Positions 27,734 through 39,700 of a stretch of DNA of 64,000 nt are shown piece after piece. The notes below the pieces were generated by a model. It made no database searches, had not been told where the DNA came from, and worked only from the letters and a program-made list of their open reading frames with translations. Position 1 is the first letter of the stretch. Each line of letters starts with the position of its first letter. The stretch is from the NCBI RefSeq assembly GCF_011044995.1, contig NZ_JAAKZW010000003.1, positions 62,001 through 126,000 of the forward strand. The letters are read 5' to 3'. This DNA is from Streptomyces mesophilus. GTDB lineage: Bacteria > Actinomycetota > Actinomycetes > Streptomycetales > Streptomycetaceae. The position numbers were made by a program, and so were the translations under genes.

Positions 27734-28921
27734 ATGTACGACGTCATTGTCATCGGTGCCCGTTGTGCGGGTTCGCCGACCGCCATGCTGTTCGCGCGGC
27801 AGGGCTATCGGGTCCTGCTCCTGGAGAAGGCGAAGTTCCCGCAGGACACCCTGTCCTCGCACTACATCCACATGCAGGGGATGTCCCTGCTCAGCCGCTG
27901 GGGCCTGCTCGACAAGCTCGAGCGCGCCGGCTGCCGCAAGATCACCAAGCAGAGTTACGAAGGTCCCGGCGTCCGCGTCGAAGGCTTCTCGCTGCCGCTG
28001 GAAGGCCTGAACTACACCTACGCGCCCCGCCGTTACGTACTCGACCCGCTGCTCGCCGAAGGAGCGGTCGAGGCCGGCGTGGACTTCCAGGAGAGCTCCG
28101 CCGTCAAGGACCTGCTGTGGGAGGACGACCGCGTCGTCGGCGTGAAGTACACGACGCCCGCGGGTACCGAGACCACCGCACGCGCGCGGCTCGTCGTCGG
28201 CGCCGACGGCATGCGCTCGCTGGTGGCCCGCAAGACCGGTGCGCAGAACGTCATCGAGCACCCCAGGGTGACCTGCACGTATTACAGCTACTGGGCGAAC
28301 GTGCCCACGCACTTCGAGCTGTACGAGCGCCCCGGCCGCTGGATCGGCGTCATCCCCACCAACGACGACCTCACGCTGCTCATGACGTACTTCCCGCAGG
28401 ACGAGTACAACGACGTGCGCAAGGGGGTCGAGCCCTTCTACCTGGAGACCTTCCGCTCCACGGCGCCCGAGCTCTTCGAGCGGATGCAGTCGGGCGAGCG
28501 CGTCGAGCAGCTGTACGGCACGGGCCACCAGGAGAACTACTTCCGCAAGGCGTACGGGCCCGGCTGGGTGCTCGTGGGTGACGCGGTCAACCACAAGGAC
28601 TCGATCACGGCCCGCGGCATTACCGAGGCCTTCGTCCAGGCCCAGACGCTGACCGACAACATCGGCGACAAGCTGCACGAGGACGCCGCGCTCGCCTCCG
28701 CCCTGCGGGCCTACGAGAACAACCTGAGCGGCGAGGCACTCAGCCACTACCAGGGCGCGCTGAACGTGGCCGAGCTCAAGCCCCAGGGGCGCGTCGACAT
28801 GCTGCAGAAGCTGGTCGGCCATCAGGAGCACATCGACCGCTACTTCTCCACGCTGTCGGGTGCCTGCTCCATCGACGACTTCTACAACGACGAGCTCCTC
28901 GACCTGCTCGACATGAACTGA
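27734..28921 (+). CDS. Group A FAD-dependent monooxygenase
   Basis: A 395-residue flavoprotein: DVIVIGARCAGSPTAMLFARQG (FAD), LVVGADGMRSLV (DG motif), GPGWVLVGDAVNHKDSITARGITEAF (GD motif of the family with HKDPITAQG). There is no halogenase WxWxIP, so hydroxylation or oxidation is expected, not chlorination. The operon order A domain, PCP, this enzyme suggests a carrier-bound amino acid or a precursor as substrate. The start at 27734 begins the conserved fold. The substrate cannot be read from the sequence. Confidence 0.82.
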   Translation: MYDVIVIGARCAGSPTAMLFARQGYRVLLLEKAKFPQDTLSSHYIHMQGMSLLSRWGLLDKLERAGCRKITKQSYEGPGVRVEGFSLPLEGLNYTYAPRRYVLDPLLAEGAVEAGVDFQESSAVKDLLWEDDRVVGVKYTTPAGTETTARARLVVGADGMRSLVARKTGAQNVIEHPRVTCTYYSYWANVPTHFELYERPGRWIGVIPTNDDLTLLMTYFPQDEYNDVRKGVEPFYLETFRSTAPELFERMQSGERVEQLYGTGHQENYFRKAYGPGWVLVGDAVNHKDSITARGITEAFVQAQTLTDNIGDKLHEDAALASALRAYENNLSGEALSHYQGALNVAELKPQGRVDMLQKLVGHQEHIDRYFSTLSGACSIDDFYNDELLDLLDMN

Positions 28922-28963
28922 AGCACGCCTCAGCCCCCAGGTTTTCGCCGATTTGGAGAAACA

Positions 28964-31900
28964 ATGATCCCGTTGTCGTTCGCCCAGCGTCGGCTGTGGT
29001 TCGTGGACCGGTTCGAGGGCCCTTCGCCGACCTACAACGGCGCGTTCGCCCTGCGGCTGACCGGTGAACTCAACGTGGGGGCGCTTCAGGCGGCGCTGCG
29101 CGACGTCGTCGACCGGCACGAGGTGCTGCGCACGGTGATCGTCGAGGGCGAGGACGGCACCCCGTACCAGCGGGTGCTCGGCCCGGAGGAGCAGCCCTTC
29201 GAACTGCCCGTCGCCGATGTCGTGGCGGGGGAGCTGGCAGCGGCCGTGGAGGCGACCGCCACCCGGACCTTCGACCTGGCCGCGGACGCGCCCATCCGGG
29301 CCAGGCTGCTGCGGACCTCGCCCGCCGACCACACCCTGGTCGTCGTCGCCCACCACATCGCGGTGGACGGCGAGTCGTTCGGGCCGCTGTTCCGGGACCT
29401 GACGGAGGCGTACGCGGCACGCGGCGAGGGCCGGGCTCCGGCGTGGGAGCAACTGCCGGTGCAGTACGCGGACTACACGCTGTGGCAGCGGGACGTCCTG
29501 GGCGACGAGTCCGACCCCGAGAGCGTCTCGGCACGTCAACTGGCGTACTGGCGTGAAGCGTTGACGGGTCTGCCCCAGCCGCTTGCGTTGCCGACGGACC
29601 GCCCGCGCCCGCGGGTGATGAGCGCCGAGGGCGACCGTATCCCGTTCGCGATCACTCCCGAGCTGCTCAAGTGCGTGGAACAGCTCGCCGCCGAGCTGGA
29701 GACCACGGTCTCGATGGTCATGCATTCCGCGCTCGCGGTGCTCCTGCACCAGCTCGGCTGCGGCGAGGACGTGTCCATCGGCGCCCCGATCACCGACCGT
29801 ACCGACGAGGACCTGCGCGACCTCGTCGGCTTCTTCGTCAACACCTGGGTGCTGCGCGTCGACCTGAGCGGACGCCCCGCCTTCCGGGAGCTCCTCGCCC
29901 AGGTGCGGGAGAAGTCCCTGGCCGCGTACGACAACCAGGACATGCCCTTCGAACGGCTCGTGGAGCTGCTCAACCCGGACCGCTCCACCGCGTACAACCC
30001 GTTCTTCCAGGTCATGCTCTCCTGGCAGCCGCCCGTGCCGCCGCTGTCGCTGCCCGGACTCGGCGTCGAAGTCCAGCGTCTGGAGACGCAGACCGCGAAG
30101 TTCGACCTGTTCTTCGACCTGGTCCCGCTCAGCGAAGGCGGCGCCCGCTGCCGCCTGGAGTACGCCTCCAGCCTGTTCGACCGGACCACCGCCACCGCGC
30201 TCGCCGACCGCTTCGTGCGCGTCCTCACCCAGGTCGTGGCAGACCCGCAGGTTGCGATCACCGCCGTCGACGTCCTCGACGACACCGAACGCGCCGAACT
30301 GGTGCACCGCTTCGACACCGGTGCGCCCGCCGAGGACGAGCCGACGATCCCGGAGGCCTTCGAACGCCAGGTCGCCGCCTCGCCGGACGCTCCCGCGCTC
30401 GAATGCGACGGCCGGGTGCTGACCTACCGCGAACTCGACGACCGGGCCAACGCCGTCGCCTGGGAGCTGATCCGGCGCGGCGCAGGACCCGAGGACCTCG
30501 TCGTGCTCGCCCTGCCGCGCACCGAGGACCTGGTGGCCGCACTCCTCGGCATCCTCAAGTCCGGTGCCGGATACGTTCCGTTGGACCCCCAGTACCTCGG
30601 CGGTCGCGCCCACAGCGTGCTGTCGGAGGCGGCGCCCCGGTTCGCCGTCACCGACACCGCGACCTGGCAGCAGACGCCCGACAACGACGTCGACTGCGTC
30701 CTGCTCGACCGGCGCGCCGACTGGCAGACACCCGCCGGAGTCCCGGACGACACCACCCGCACCGCGCCGCTCGGCCCGGACAACCTCGCGTACGTGATGT
30801 ACACCTCCGGCTCCACCGGCAAGCCCAAGGGCGCCTCGATCACCCACCGCAACGTCGTGGGCGGCGTACGGGAGCTGACCCGCGTCCTCGACGTGCCGCC
30901 CGGCTGGCGCATGCTCGCCGCCACCTCGGTCAACTTCGACGTCTCCGTCTTCGAGCTGCTCACCACCCTCACCACCGGCGGCACCGCCGAGCTCGTGCCC
31001 AACGCGCTGGCGCTCGCCGAACGCGACGGCTGGGACGGCCAGATCCTCAGCGGCGTCCCCTCCGTGCTCGGCGAACTGGTCGGGCACCTGGACAAGGCAC
31101 CGAACCTGCGCACCGTCGTCCTCGCCGGCGACGTGCTTCCGGGCCGCCTGGTGCGCCGCCTGCGCGAAGCCCTGCCGCAGGCACGGATCGTCAACTCGTA
31201 CGGGCAGAGCGAGAGTTTCTACGCCACCACCTTCGCCCTCGGCGCCGGCGACGCCTTCGACGACGGTGACGTCGCCCCCATCGGCACCCCGCTCGGCAAC
31301 ATGCGCGCCTACGTCCTGGGCCCCGGGCTCGTACCGGTGCCGCGCGGAGTCGTCGGTGAGCTGTACGTGGCGGGCGGCTGCCTGGGCCGCGGCTACCACG
31401 GCCGCCCGGCCCTGACCGCCGAACGCTATGTGCCCAGCCCCTTCGGCCCGGCCGGTGAGCGGATGTACCGCACCGGCGACCTGGCCCGCTGGACCCCCGA
31501 CGGCGAGCTGGAGTGCGTCGGCCGCGGCGACGGCCAGGTCAAGGTGCGCGGCTTCCGTATCGAGACCGCCGAGGTCGAGGCGGCCATCACCGCCCACCCC
31601 GGCATCAGCGAGGCCGTCGTGATCAGCCGCGAGGCGCCCTCGGGCGGCAAGCGGCTCGTCGCCTACGTGGTGCACACCGGCGAGGGAGCCGTCGGCGACG
31701 ACGGCGCCGGCGGCATCGGCGACGTGGACGTGCTCGCCGGCGCGTCCTCCGCCGAACTGCGCAAGTACGTCGCCGCCCGCCTGCCCGACTACATGGTGCC
31801 GTCCGCCTTCGTGGCCCTCGGCAAACTGCCGCTCGGCCCCACCGGCAAGCTGGACCGCTCGGCCCTGCCCGAGCCGGAGTTCCACGGCGAGGCCTACCGG

Positions 31901-34900
31901 GAGCCGCGCACCGAAGCCGAGTTGATCATCACGGCGGCGTACGCGGACGTCCTCGGTGTGGACCGGGTCGGCGTCGACGACGACTTCTTCGCGGTGGGCG
32001 GCGACAGCCTGCGCTCCATCCAGGTGGTGGCCCGCACCCGCGCCCGGGGCCTCGAGGTCTCCACCCGGGAGATCTTCGAATGCCGCACGGCCGCCCGTCT
32101 CGCCGAGGTGGCCTCCGACCGCAAGGACCGCGCCCCGGTCCTCGCGGAGGACGAGAGCGGCGGCGTCGGCACGATGCCGCTCCAGCCCGTGGCGCAGCAC
32201 GTCTTCGGGCAGGGCGGCGGCACGAACCGGTTCGCCATGTCGATGGTCCTCGAACTGCCCGCCGCCATCGACGCGGACGGCCTCGCCGCCACCCTGGACG
32301 CCGTCCTCGACCGGCACGACCTGCTCCGCTCCCGCCTCGTCCCCGGCGACGAACCCACCCTCCTCATAGCCGAACCCGGCAGCGTACGGGCCGCCGGCCT
32401 CATCACCCGGGTCGACTGCGACGGCCGCTGGGACGAGCCGTCCGCCCTCGCCCTGGCGAAGGCCGAGCTGTACGACGCGACCGGCCGCCTCGACCCCGAG
32501 GCCGGCACCATGGCCGACTTCGTCTGGTTCGCCCCGCCGACGGGCGCGGGCCGGCTGCTCGTGGTGCTGCACCACCTGGTGGTCGACGGCGTCTCCTGGC
32601 GCATCCTCATGTCGGACTTCGCCGAGGCCTGGCAGCAGGTCCGCGACGGGAAGACGCCCGAACTCGCCGCCGTCGGCACCTCCGCCCGCCGCTGGGCCGC
32701 CGCCCTCGAGGACGAGGCCCACAACCCCACACGCGAAGCCGAACTCACCTACTGGCGAGACCTGTTGGAGTCACCCGGCGCCGACGCCCCGCTCGGCGCC
32801 CGCGCCTTCGACCCCGCCCTCGACACCTGGTCCACCGTCGAGACCGTCCGGGTCCAGCTGCCCGCCGACGTCACCGAAGCGGTCCTGACCAAGCTGCCCG
32901 CCGCCTACAAGAGCACCGGCACCGACGTCCTGCTCGCCGCCCTGGCCATCGCGCTCGACTGGTGGCGCGGCACCGAGAGTGCCGCACTCGTCCGTCTCGA
33001 AGGACACGGCCGCGAGGAGGACGCCGTTCCCGGCGCCGATCTCTCCCGCACCGTCGGCTGGTTCACCACCATGTACCCGGCGCGCGTCGACGTGCGGGGC
33101 CTGTCGACGGCCGACGTGCTGGCCGGCGGCGCCGCGGCCGGCGAGGCGATCAAGCGGGTCAAGGAGCAGCTGCGCGAAGCCCCGGACAAGGGACTCGGTT
33201 ACGGCCTCCTGCGCCACCTCAACGCCGACACCGCCGAACACATCGCCGAGCTGCCGGTGCCGCAGATCGGCTTCAACTACCTCGGCCGCATCTCCGACTC
33301 CGACGTGCCCGAGCATCTGCGCACCGACGGCTGGGGCCCCTCGCCCTGGTCCGCCGAACTCATCGCCGAACCCGACCCGGACCTGCCCGCGCTGTCCGCC
33401 CTCGAAGTCAACTCGGTGGCCACAGACACTCCCGAAGGCACCCGCCTGCAGGCCGCGTTCATGTGCGCGAGCGGAGTGCTGTCCCGCGAGCGGACCGCCG
33501 AACTCGCCGACCTGTGGATCGTGGTGCTGCGCGGCATGGCCGCGCACGCCACGAGCGGCCGGGCCGGCGGGCTCACCCCCTCGGACGCCCCCCTCGTCAG
33601 GGTGCGCCAGAGCGACATCGAGACGTGGGAGGAGCGCTACGGCCGCCTGGTCGAGGTGTGGCCGCAGGCACCGGGCCAGCTGGGCATCCAGTTCCAGGCC
33701 GCGCTCGCCGACGGCGCCTTCGACGTCTACCACATGCAGTTCGTGCTCCATCTGTCCGGCCCCGTCGTCCCCGAGCGTATGCGCGCGGCCGGCCAGGCCC
33801 TCCTCGAGCGGTACCCGAACCTGCGCTCCGCGTTCGTCACCACCGCCGACGGCGAACCGGTCCAGGTCGTTGCCGAGCACGTCGACCTGCCCTGGCGCCA
33901 CCTCGACCTGACCGGACAGAACGCGGCCGACCAGGACGCCGCCCTTGACGCGGCCCTCGCCGCCGACCGCACCGACCAACTCGACCCCGTCCGGCCTCCG
34001 TTGCTCCGCCTCGCCCTGCTCACCTGCGGGCCGGACACGTCCAAGCTCATCCTCACCGCGCACCACACCCTCTTCGACGGCTGGTCCTCACCGCTGGTCA
34101 TCAAGGACCTCATCAGCCTGTACGCGGAAGCCGGCGAACTCGCCCCGGTCCGCTCCTACGGCGACTACCTGGCCTGGCTGACCCGCCAGGACCGCGCGGC
34201 CTCGGCCGCCCGCTGGAAGGCCGAACTGGAAGGGTTCGACGAGCCGACCCTCGTGGCCGCGGGCCTGCCGTCGAAGGGCGAAGCCGCCTCGCTCGGCCGC
34301 GTCGAGGTCCCGCTGTCGATCGACAAGGGCCGCGAACTCGCCCGGCGCGCGGCCGAACTCGGCGTCACCCTCAACACTCTCCTTCAGGGCGCCTGGGCCA
34401 TCGTGATCTCCAAGCTCACCGGGCAGCAGGACGTGGTGTTCGGCGCGGCCGTCAACGGCCGCCCGGCGGAGGTGACCGGCAGTGACGAGATGGTCGGCCT
34501 GTTCATCAACTCCCTGCCCACCAGGGCACGCTGCCTGCCCGCCAGCACACTGGCGGAGGTCGTCACCGACCTGCAGAACCGGCAGATCAGCCTGATCGAC
34601 CACCACTACTACGGCCTGGCCGACATCCAGCGCGGCACCGGACTGCCCGCCCTGTTCGACACGATCGTCGTCTTCGAGAACTACCCGGTCGACCGCGAGG
34701 GCATCGTCGACGCCAACGACTCGGCCGGCATCTCCATCGACGCCATCCGCCCCTTCGCCGGCTCGCACTACCCCCTCACCCTCAACTCCTCCGACCCCTA
34801 CCTGCGGCTCTCCCTCGACTACCAGAAGAACATCTACGACCACGAGGCGGCCGAGACCGTCGCGGGCCGGCTCGTCCGGGTCCTCGAGCAGATCCTCGAG

Positions 34901-36736
34901 GACCCGTCGGTCCCGGTCAGCTCGGTCGAGGTGCTGGGGGAGGAGGAACGCGACTGGTTGGTGCGCGGGGTGAATGACACCGTGCAGCCGGTGGAGGACG
35001 GCACGCTGCCGTCGGCGTTTGAGGCGCAGGTGGCGCGGACGCCGGATGCGCTTGCCCTGGTGGGTGAGCAGGAGCGGTTGTCGTACGGGGAGTTCAACCG
35101 GCGTGCGAACCAGTTGGCGCATTGGCTGGTCGAGCAGGGTGCGGGGCCTGAGTTGCTGGTGGCGGTGAAGATTCCGCGGTCGGTGGGTCTGCTGGTGGCC
35201 ATCTATGCGGTGGTCAAGGCGGGTGCGGCGTATGTGCCGATCGATCCGGAGTTGCCCGAGGACCGTGTGCGGCACGTCCTCGCGAGCGCGAAGCCGCTGC
35301 TGGTGCTGGAGGAAGAACTCCCGGACGTGTCCGGGTATCCGGAGTCGAATCCGGTGCGTGAGCTGTCGCCGGACAATGCGGCGTACGCGATCTTCACGTC
35401 GGGTTCGACGGGTGGTCCGAAGGGTGTGCCGGTGGCGCACCGGGCGATCATGAACCGTCTGGCGTGGGGTCTTTCGCACTTCTCTGTCGGTGTCGAGGAC
35501 CGGGTGCTGTTGAGCACGACGGCGAGTTTCGACGTATCGGTGCCGGAGATCTTCGCCCCGTTGCAGGTGGGTGCGGCCATTGTGATCGCGCGCCCGGACG
35601 GCCGACGCGACCCGGCGTATCTCGCGGAGCTGATCCAGCGCGAGGGAGTCACGGGCGCGGACTTCGTACCGTCCCTGCTCGAAGCATTCGTGGCAGAGCC
35701 CTCGGCAAAGGGATGCACCAGCCTGCGCTGGATCGAGGTCGCGGGCGAAGCCTTCCCGCCGCAACTCGCCAACCGTGTCAGCCAGTTGCTCCCCTCCTGC
35801 TCCGTCAACAACCTTTACGGGCCCACCGAGGCGGCGGTGGAGGTCACCGCCTGGGAGCACGTGCCGGGTGAGGACCGGGTGCCGATCGGTGCCCCGGTAT
35901 GGAACACCCAGGTGTACGTACTCGACTCGGCGCTGCGACCGGTCGCACCCGGTGTGGCGGGGGAGTTGTACCTCGCCGGGGTCCAGCTGGCCCGCGGCTA
36001 CCTCGGGCAGACCGGTCTCACGGCGGGCCGGTTCGTGGCCTCACCCTTCGGCGAGCCCGGCAGCCGCATGTACCGCACGGGCGACTTGGTGAAGTGGACC
36101 AAGGACGGCCAGGTCGAATACCTCGGCCGCACCGACTTCCAGGTCAAGGTCCGCGGCTTCCGTATCGAACTCGGCGAGATCGAACAGGTCCTGGCCAAAC
36201 ACCCACAGGTCGACAGCGCGGTCGCCGTGGTCCGCGAGGACCGCGCCGACGACCAGCGGATCGTCGCGTACGTGGTGCCCGGACCGGCCCTGGCCGGCCC
36301 CGCCGAGGTGGACGTCGCGGCGCTCACCGACTTGGCCCGCGAGCATCTGCCGGAGTACATGGTGCCCTCGGCGATCATGCCGCTCGCCGCGTTCCCGCAG
36401 ACACCGAGCGGAAAGCTCGACCGGGGCGCGCTGCCCGCACCGGACCGCCCCGAGGCGGACACCGGGCGCGGCCCGCGCAACCACAACGAGGAAGTCCTGT
36501 GCCGGCTCTTCGCCGAGCTGCTCGGCGTGGACCGTATCGGTATCGACGCCGACTTCTTCGACAACGGCGGCCACTCGCTGCTGGCCACGCGGCTCGTCGG
36601 CCGCATCCGCAGCGAGCTGAAGGTCGACGTGAAGGTCACGACCGTGTTCCGCAGCCCGACCGTCGCCGACCTGGCGGCCCGGGTCGAGAAGTCGGGCAAG
36701 TCGAACCGCCTTCAGCTGAAGCAGATGAACGGATGA
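28964..36736 (+). CDS. NRPS 1: C-A-PCP-E-C-A-PCP
   Basis: A 2590-residue two-module NRPS. C1 (HHIAVDG, ~131), A1 (~459-965; A3 [11 protein letters not shown]), PCP1 (GGDSLRS, ~1011), E ([11 protein letters not shown] ~1203; EGHGRE), C2 (HHTLFDGWS ~1700), A2 (~2014-2490), PCP2 (GGHSLLA ~2534). The E domain predicts a D-residue from module 1, and C2 is then a D-specific condenser. The A1 pocket read by eye is D-V-F-G-V-A-S-Y-A-K, of the DVFxVAxYAK kind I recall for Piz. The A2 pocket is D-V-P-D-E-A-L-V-E-K, acidic and unassigned. The protein begins directly with the C1 motif, without a docking region. The first C presumably receives the acyl or aminoacyl starter. The 3' end overlaps or abuts NRPS 2. 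Confidence 0.95.
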   Translation: MIPLSFAQRRLWFVDRFEGPSPTYNGAFALRLTGELNVGALQAALRDVVDRHEVLRTVIVEGEDGTPYQRVLGPEEQPFELPVADVVAGELAAAVEATATRTFDLAADAPIRARLLRTSPADHTLVVVAHHIAVDGESFGPLFRDLTEAYAARGEGRAPAWEQLPVQYADYTLWQRDVLGDESDPESVSARQLAYWREALTGLPQPLALPTDRPRPRVMSAEGDRIPFAITPELLKCVEQLAAELETTVSMVMHSALAVLLHQLGCGEDVSIGAPITDRTDEDLRDLVGFFVNTWVLRVDLSGRPAFRELLAQVREKSLAAYDNQDMPFERLVELLNPDRSTAYNPFFQVMLSWQPPVPPLSLPGLGVEVQRLETQTAKFDLFFDLVPLSEGGARCRLEYASSLFDRTTATALADRFVRVLTQVVADPQVAITAVDVLDDTERAELVHRFDTGAPAEDEPTIPEAFERQVAASPDAPALECDGRVLTYRELDDRANAVAWELIRRGAGPEDLVVLALPRTEDLVAALLGILKSGAGYVPLDPQYLGGRAHSVLSEAAPRFAVTDTATWQQTPDNDVDCVLLDRRADWQTPAGVPDDTTRTAPLGPDNLAYVMYTSGSTGKPKGASITHRNVVGGVRELTRVLDVPPGWRMLAATSVNFDVSVFELLTTLTTGGTAELVPNALALAERDGWDGQILSGVPSVLGELVGHLDKAPNLRTVVLAGDVLPGRLVRRLREALPQARIVNSYGQSESFYATTFALGAGDAFDDGDVAPIGTPLGNMRAYVLGPGLVPVPRGVVGELYVAGGCLGRGYHGRPALTAERYVPSPFGPAGERMYRTGDLARWTPDGELECVGRGDGQVKVRGFRIETAEVEAAITAHPGISEAVVISREAPSGGKRLVAYVVHTGEGAVGDDGAGGIGDVDVLAGASSAELRKYVAARLPDYMVPSAFVALGKLPLGPTGKLDRSALPEPEFHGEAYREPRTEAELIITAAYADVLGVDRVGVDDDFFAVGGDSLRSIQVVARTRARGLEVSTREIFECRTAARLAEVASDRKDRAPVLAEDESGGVGTMPLQPVAQHVFGQGGGTNRFAMSMVLELPAAIDADGLAATLDAVLDRHDLLRSRLVPGDEPTLLIAEPGSVRAAGLITRVDCDGRWDEPSALALAKAELYDATGRLDPEAGTMADFVWFAPPTGAGRLLVVLHHLVVDGVSWRILMSDFAEAWQQVRDGKTPELAAVGTSARRWAAALEDEAHNPTREAELTYWRDLLESPGADAPLGARAFDPALDTWSTVETVRVQLPADVTEAVLTKLPAAYKSTGTDVLLAALAIALDWWRGTESAALVRLEGHGREEDAVPGADLSRTVGWFTTMYPARVDVRGLSTADVLAGGAAAGEAIKRVKEQLREAPDKGLGYGLLRHLNADTAEHIAELPVPQIGFNYLGRISDSDVPEHLRTDGWGPSPWSAELIAEPDPDLPALSALEVNSVATDTPEGTRLQAAFMCASGVLSRERTAELADLWIVVLRGMAAHATSGRAGGLTPSDAPLVRVRQSDIETWEERYGRLVEVWPQAPGQLGIQFQAALADGAFDVYHMQFVLHLSGPVVPERMRAAGQALLERYPNLRSAFVTTADGEPVQVVAEHVDLPWRHLDLTGQNAADQDAALDAALAADRTDQLDPVRPPLLRLALLTCGPDTSKLILTAHHTLFDGWSSPLVIKDLISLYAEAGELAPVRSYGDYLAWLTRQDRAASAARWKAELEGFDEPTLVAAGLPSKGEAASLGRVEVPLSIDKGRELARRAAELGVTLNTLLQGAWAIVISKLTGQQDVVFGAAVNGRPAEVTGSDEMVGLFINSLPTRARCLPASTLAEVVTDLQNRQISLIDHHYYGLADIQRGTGLPALFDTIVVFENYPVDREGIVDANDSAGISIDAIRPFAGSHYPLTLNSSDPYLRLSLDYQKNIYDHEAAETVAGRLVRVLEQILEDPSVPVSSVEVLGEEERDWLVRGVNDTVQPVEDGTLPSAFEAQVARTPDALALVGEQERLSYGEFNRRANQLAHWLVEQGAGPELLVAVKIPRSVGLLVAIYAVVKAGAAYVPIDPELPEDRVRHVLASAKPLLVLEEELPDVSGYPESNPVRELSPDNAAYAIFTSGSTGGPKGVPVAHRAIMNRLAWGLSHFSVGVEDRVLLSTTASFDVSVPEIFAPLQVGAAIVIARPDGRRDPAYLAELIQREGVTGADFVPSLLEAFVAEPSAKGCTSLRWIEVAGEAFPPQLANRVSQLLPSCSVNNLYGPTEAAVEVTAWEHVPGEDRVPIGAPVWNTQVYVLDSALRPVAPGVAGELYLAGVQLARGYLGQTGLTAGRFVASPFGEPGSRMYRTGDLVKWTKDGQVEYLGRTDFQVKVRGFRIELGEIEQVLAKHPQVDSAVAVVREDRADDQRIVAYVVPGPALAGPAEVDVAALTDLAREHLPEYMVPSAIMPLAAFPQTPSGKLDRGALPAPDRPEADTGRGPRNHNEEVLCRLFAELLGVDRIGIDADFFDNGGHSLLATRLVGRIRSELKVDVKVTTVFRSPTVADLAARVEKSGKSNRLQLKQMNG
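35007..35646 (+). repeat. 640-bp identical tract, copy in NRPS 1 A2
   Basis: Every base I compared between 35007 and 35646 is the same as in 45917-46556 (offset 10,910). The tract covers A1 to beyond A4. It is flanked by clearly diverged sequence on the left; similarity is patchy on the right. Its third positions (GTGCGG, TTGGCG, GGTTCG) are lower in C than the surrounding gene. Confidence 0.9.
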
Positions 36737-36747
36737 GGAGTAGCTCG

Positions 36748-39700
36748 ATGATCCCGTTGTCCTTCGCTCAGCGCCGGTTGTGGTTCCTGGACCGTTTGGA
36801 GGGGCCGTCGGCGACGTACAACATCCCGTTCGCGCTGCGTCTCGAAGGGCCGCTGGACACCGGGGCGCTGGCCGCGGCGGTGGCGGACGTCGTCGGCCGG
36901 CACGAGAGCCTGCGCACGCTGCTCGTCGAGAGCGAGGACGGCACACCGCAACAGGTGATCGTGCCCGCCGCCGAGGCCGCTGTCCCGATGCCGGTGGTCG
37001 AGGTGAGCGCGGACGCGGTGGACGCGGCGCTGCGCGTCTTCGTGGCCGGGGGGTTCGAACTCGACAAGGATCTGCCGCTGCGTGCCACGGTGTTCCGCAC
37101 GGCTCCGCAGGTGCATGTGGTGGTGTTCGTGTTCCATCACACGGCGGCCGACGGTGCGTCGATGGCGCCGTTCCTCACCGATCTGATCACCGCGTACGAC
37201 GCCAGGCGCCAGGGTGACGCCCCCGATTACGTGCCGTTGGCGGTGCAGTACAAGGACTACTCGGTGTGGCAGCGCGACATGCTCGGTGACGAGGACGACC
37301 CGGACAGTGTGGCTGCCGAGCAATTGGCGTACTGGCGTGAGGAGTTGGCGGGGGTTCCGCAGCCGGTGCAGTTGCCGCTGGACCGGCCGCGGCCGACGTC
37401 GGCGAGCCATCGGGGCGGGTACGTCGACTTGGAGCTCGCACCGGAGCTGGTCAGCGGTATCGGCAAGCTCGCTTCCGCTCACGGTGCGACGGCGCCGATG
37501 GTTGCCCAGGCGGTCCTTGCGGTCCTGCTTCACCATCTCGGTGCGGGCAACGATCTGACGATCGGCAGTCCGATCGAGGGTCGTGCGGATGAGCAGCTGG
37601 AGGAGCTCGTCGGCTTCTTCGCCAATACGTGGGTGCTGCGGGTCGATCTGTCGAAGAACCCGACGTTCGACGAGCTCCTGGACCAGGTACGCGAGCGGGC
37701 ACTGGGCGCGTACGACAACCAGGACGTGCCCTTCGAGCACCTGGTCGAGCTGCTCAGCCCGGACCGCACCACCGCCTACCAGCCCCTGTTCCAGGTGATG
37801 TTGGCGTGGCAGTTCGGCTGGTCGCCGATCGAGCTGTCAGGGCTGACGGTCACACCGCTGCCGTTGGGCACGGACACCGCGAAGTTCGATCTGTTCTTCA
37901 ACATCGTGCCGGACGCGTCGGGTTGTGCGTACGGGCGTCTGGAGTACGCGACGGAGCTGTTCGACCACTCCACCGCGCAGGCCCTCGTCGACCGGTTCGT
38001 CCGCGTGCTGAGCCAGGTGGTCGCCGATCCGGGCAAGCGGATCGGCGGCGTGGATGTGCTCAGCGACGAGGAGCGAAGCCGGCTCGCGCTGCTCAACAAC
38101 ACGGCGGTGCCGGTCCAGGGGGTGACCGTGCCCGAGTTGGTGTCCGCGCAGGCCGCCCGAACGCCCGACGCGACAGCGGTCGTGTCGGGGCGGACCACGT
38201 TCTCGTACGGGGAGTTGGAGACCCGCGCCAGTCGTCTCGCGGCTGTGTTGCGTGAGCAGGGTGTCGGCCCGGACGTCTTGGTGGCGGTGGCCCTGCCCCG
38301 CACGGCCGACCTTCCCGTCGCGCTGCTCGCGGTGCTCAAGGCGGGCGGCGCTTATCTGCCGATCGACCCCGATTACCCGGCCGCCCGGGTGGATCTGCTG
38401 CTCAATGCGGCGAACCCGGCGCTCGTTCTCACCGACCTCGCGACGGCCCAGGCCGTCGACGGCTGCCGCCCGCCCGTGCTCCTCCTCGACGACCTGCAGC
38501 CGGACCTCGAACTCGACGGCCCGGGCGTCACGGGCGCGCCGGAAGGTCTCGATCCCGCTCATCTCGCCTACGTGATGTTCACGTCCGGGTCGACCGGGAC
38601 GCCGAAGGGCGTCGCCCTCACCCACGCCGGCATCGTGAACGGCATCAAGGACCTGGCCACCCGCACCAGGGTCCGGGCGGGATCGCGGATGCTGGCGGCG
38701 ACGTCGGTGAACTTCGACGTGTCCGTGTTCGAGATCTTCACCGCCCTGACCTCCGGCGCGAGTGTCGAGATCGCGCGTGACGTACTGGAGCTCACCGAGC
38801 GGGACAGCTGGTCGGGCGCCACGATCAGTGCCGTTCCCGCGGTGTTCACCGCACTCCTGGACCAGCTCGGCACGCAGGGCCGCCAGCTCGACGTGGACAC
38901 CGTGGTCTTCGCGGGCGAGGCGCTCTCCTCGGACCTGGTCCGGAGGGTGCACAAGGAACTGCCCGGTACTCGCGTCATGAACGCGTACGGGCAGACCGAA
39001 AGTTTCTACGCCTCCACGTTCACGGCGCCGCACGACTGGACCGGCACGGGAGCCGTGCCGGTGGGCACGCCGCTTGCGAACATGCAGGCGTTCGTGCTGG
39101 GCCCGGAGCTGGCTCCGCTGCCGCCGGGTGTGGTCGGCGAACTGTACGTGGCGGGTCTGGTCGCGCGCGGTTACTACGGCAACAGCGCGGCCACGGCCGA
39201 ACGCTTCGTGGCCAGCCCCTTCGGCCCGCCAGGTGCGCGCATGTACCGCACCGGTGACCTGGCCCGCTGGGATGCCGAGGGTCAGCTGGTCTATGAGGGC
39301 CGCGCGGACAACCAGGTCAAGGTGAACGGCATCCGGGTGGAGCCGACCGAGATCGAGGCCGTGCTCGCCCAGCACCCTGCGGTGAGCCGGGCGGTGGTCA
39401 CCGTTGTCGAGGACCCCACCGGTACCAAGCGGCTCGTCGGCTACGTGGCACAGACCGCAGGGGACTCCGAGGGCGGCGGGGGAGACATCAACGCCGGCGC
39501 GACCGTGGCGGATCTGCGGCGGTTCGCGGCCAAGCGGCTGCCCCAGTACATGGTGCCCGCCCAGTTGATCACCCTGGACCGGCTGCCGCTGACGGCGAAC
39601 GGCAAGCTGGACCGTGCCGCTCTGCCGGTGCCGGAGTTCACCGGGGGTGAGTACCGCGCGCCGCGCAACGACACCGAGCGGATCCTCGCCGAGGTGTACG

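Noticed and set aside
27719..32722. 1667-codon open frame on the minus strand
   Set aside because: Runs antisense to the flavin monooxygenase and NRPS 1. The translation is Gly/Val/Asp-rich with no domain, typical of third-position GC bias opposite a real high-GC gene.
36733..36747. ATG at 36733 as the NRPS 2 start (ATGA overlap)
   Set aside because: Possible, but the ATG at 36748 has GAGGAG seven bases upstream and gives the same N-terminus as NRPS 1 and 3. Kept as the alternative.
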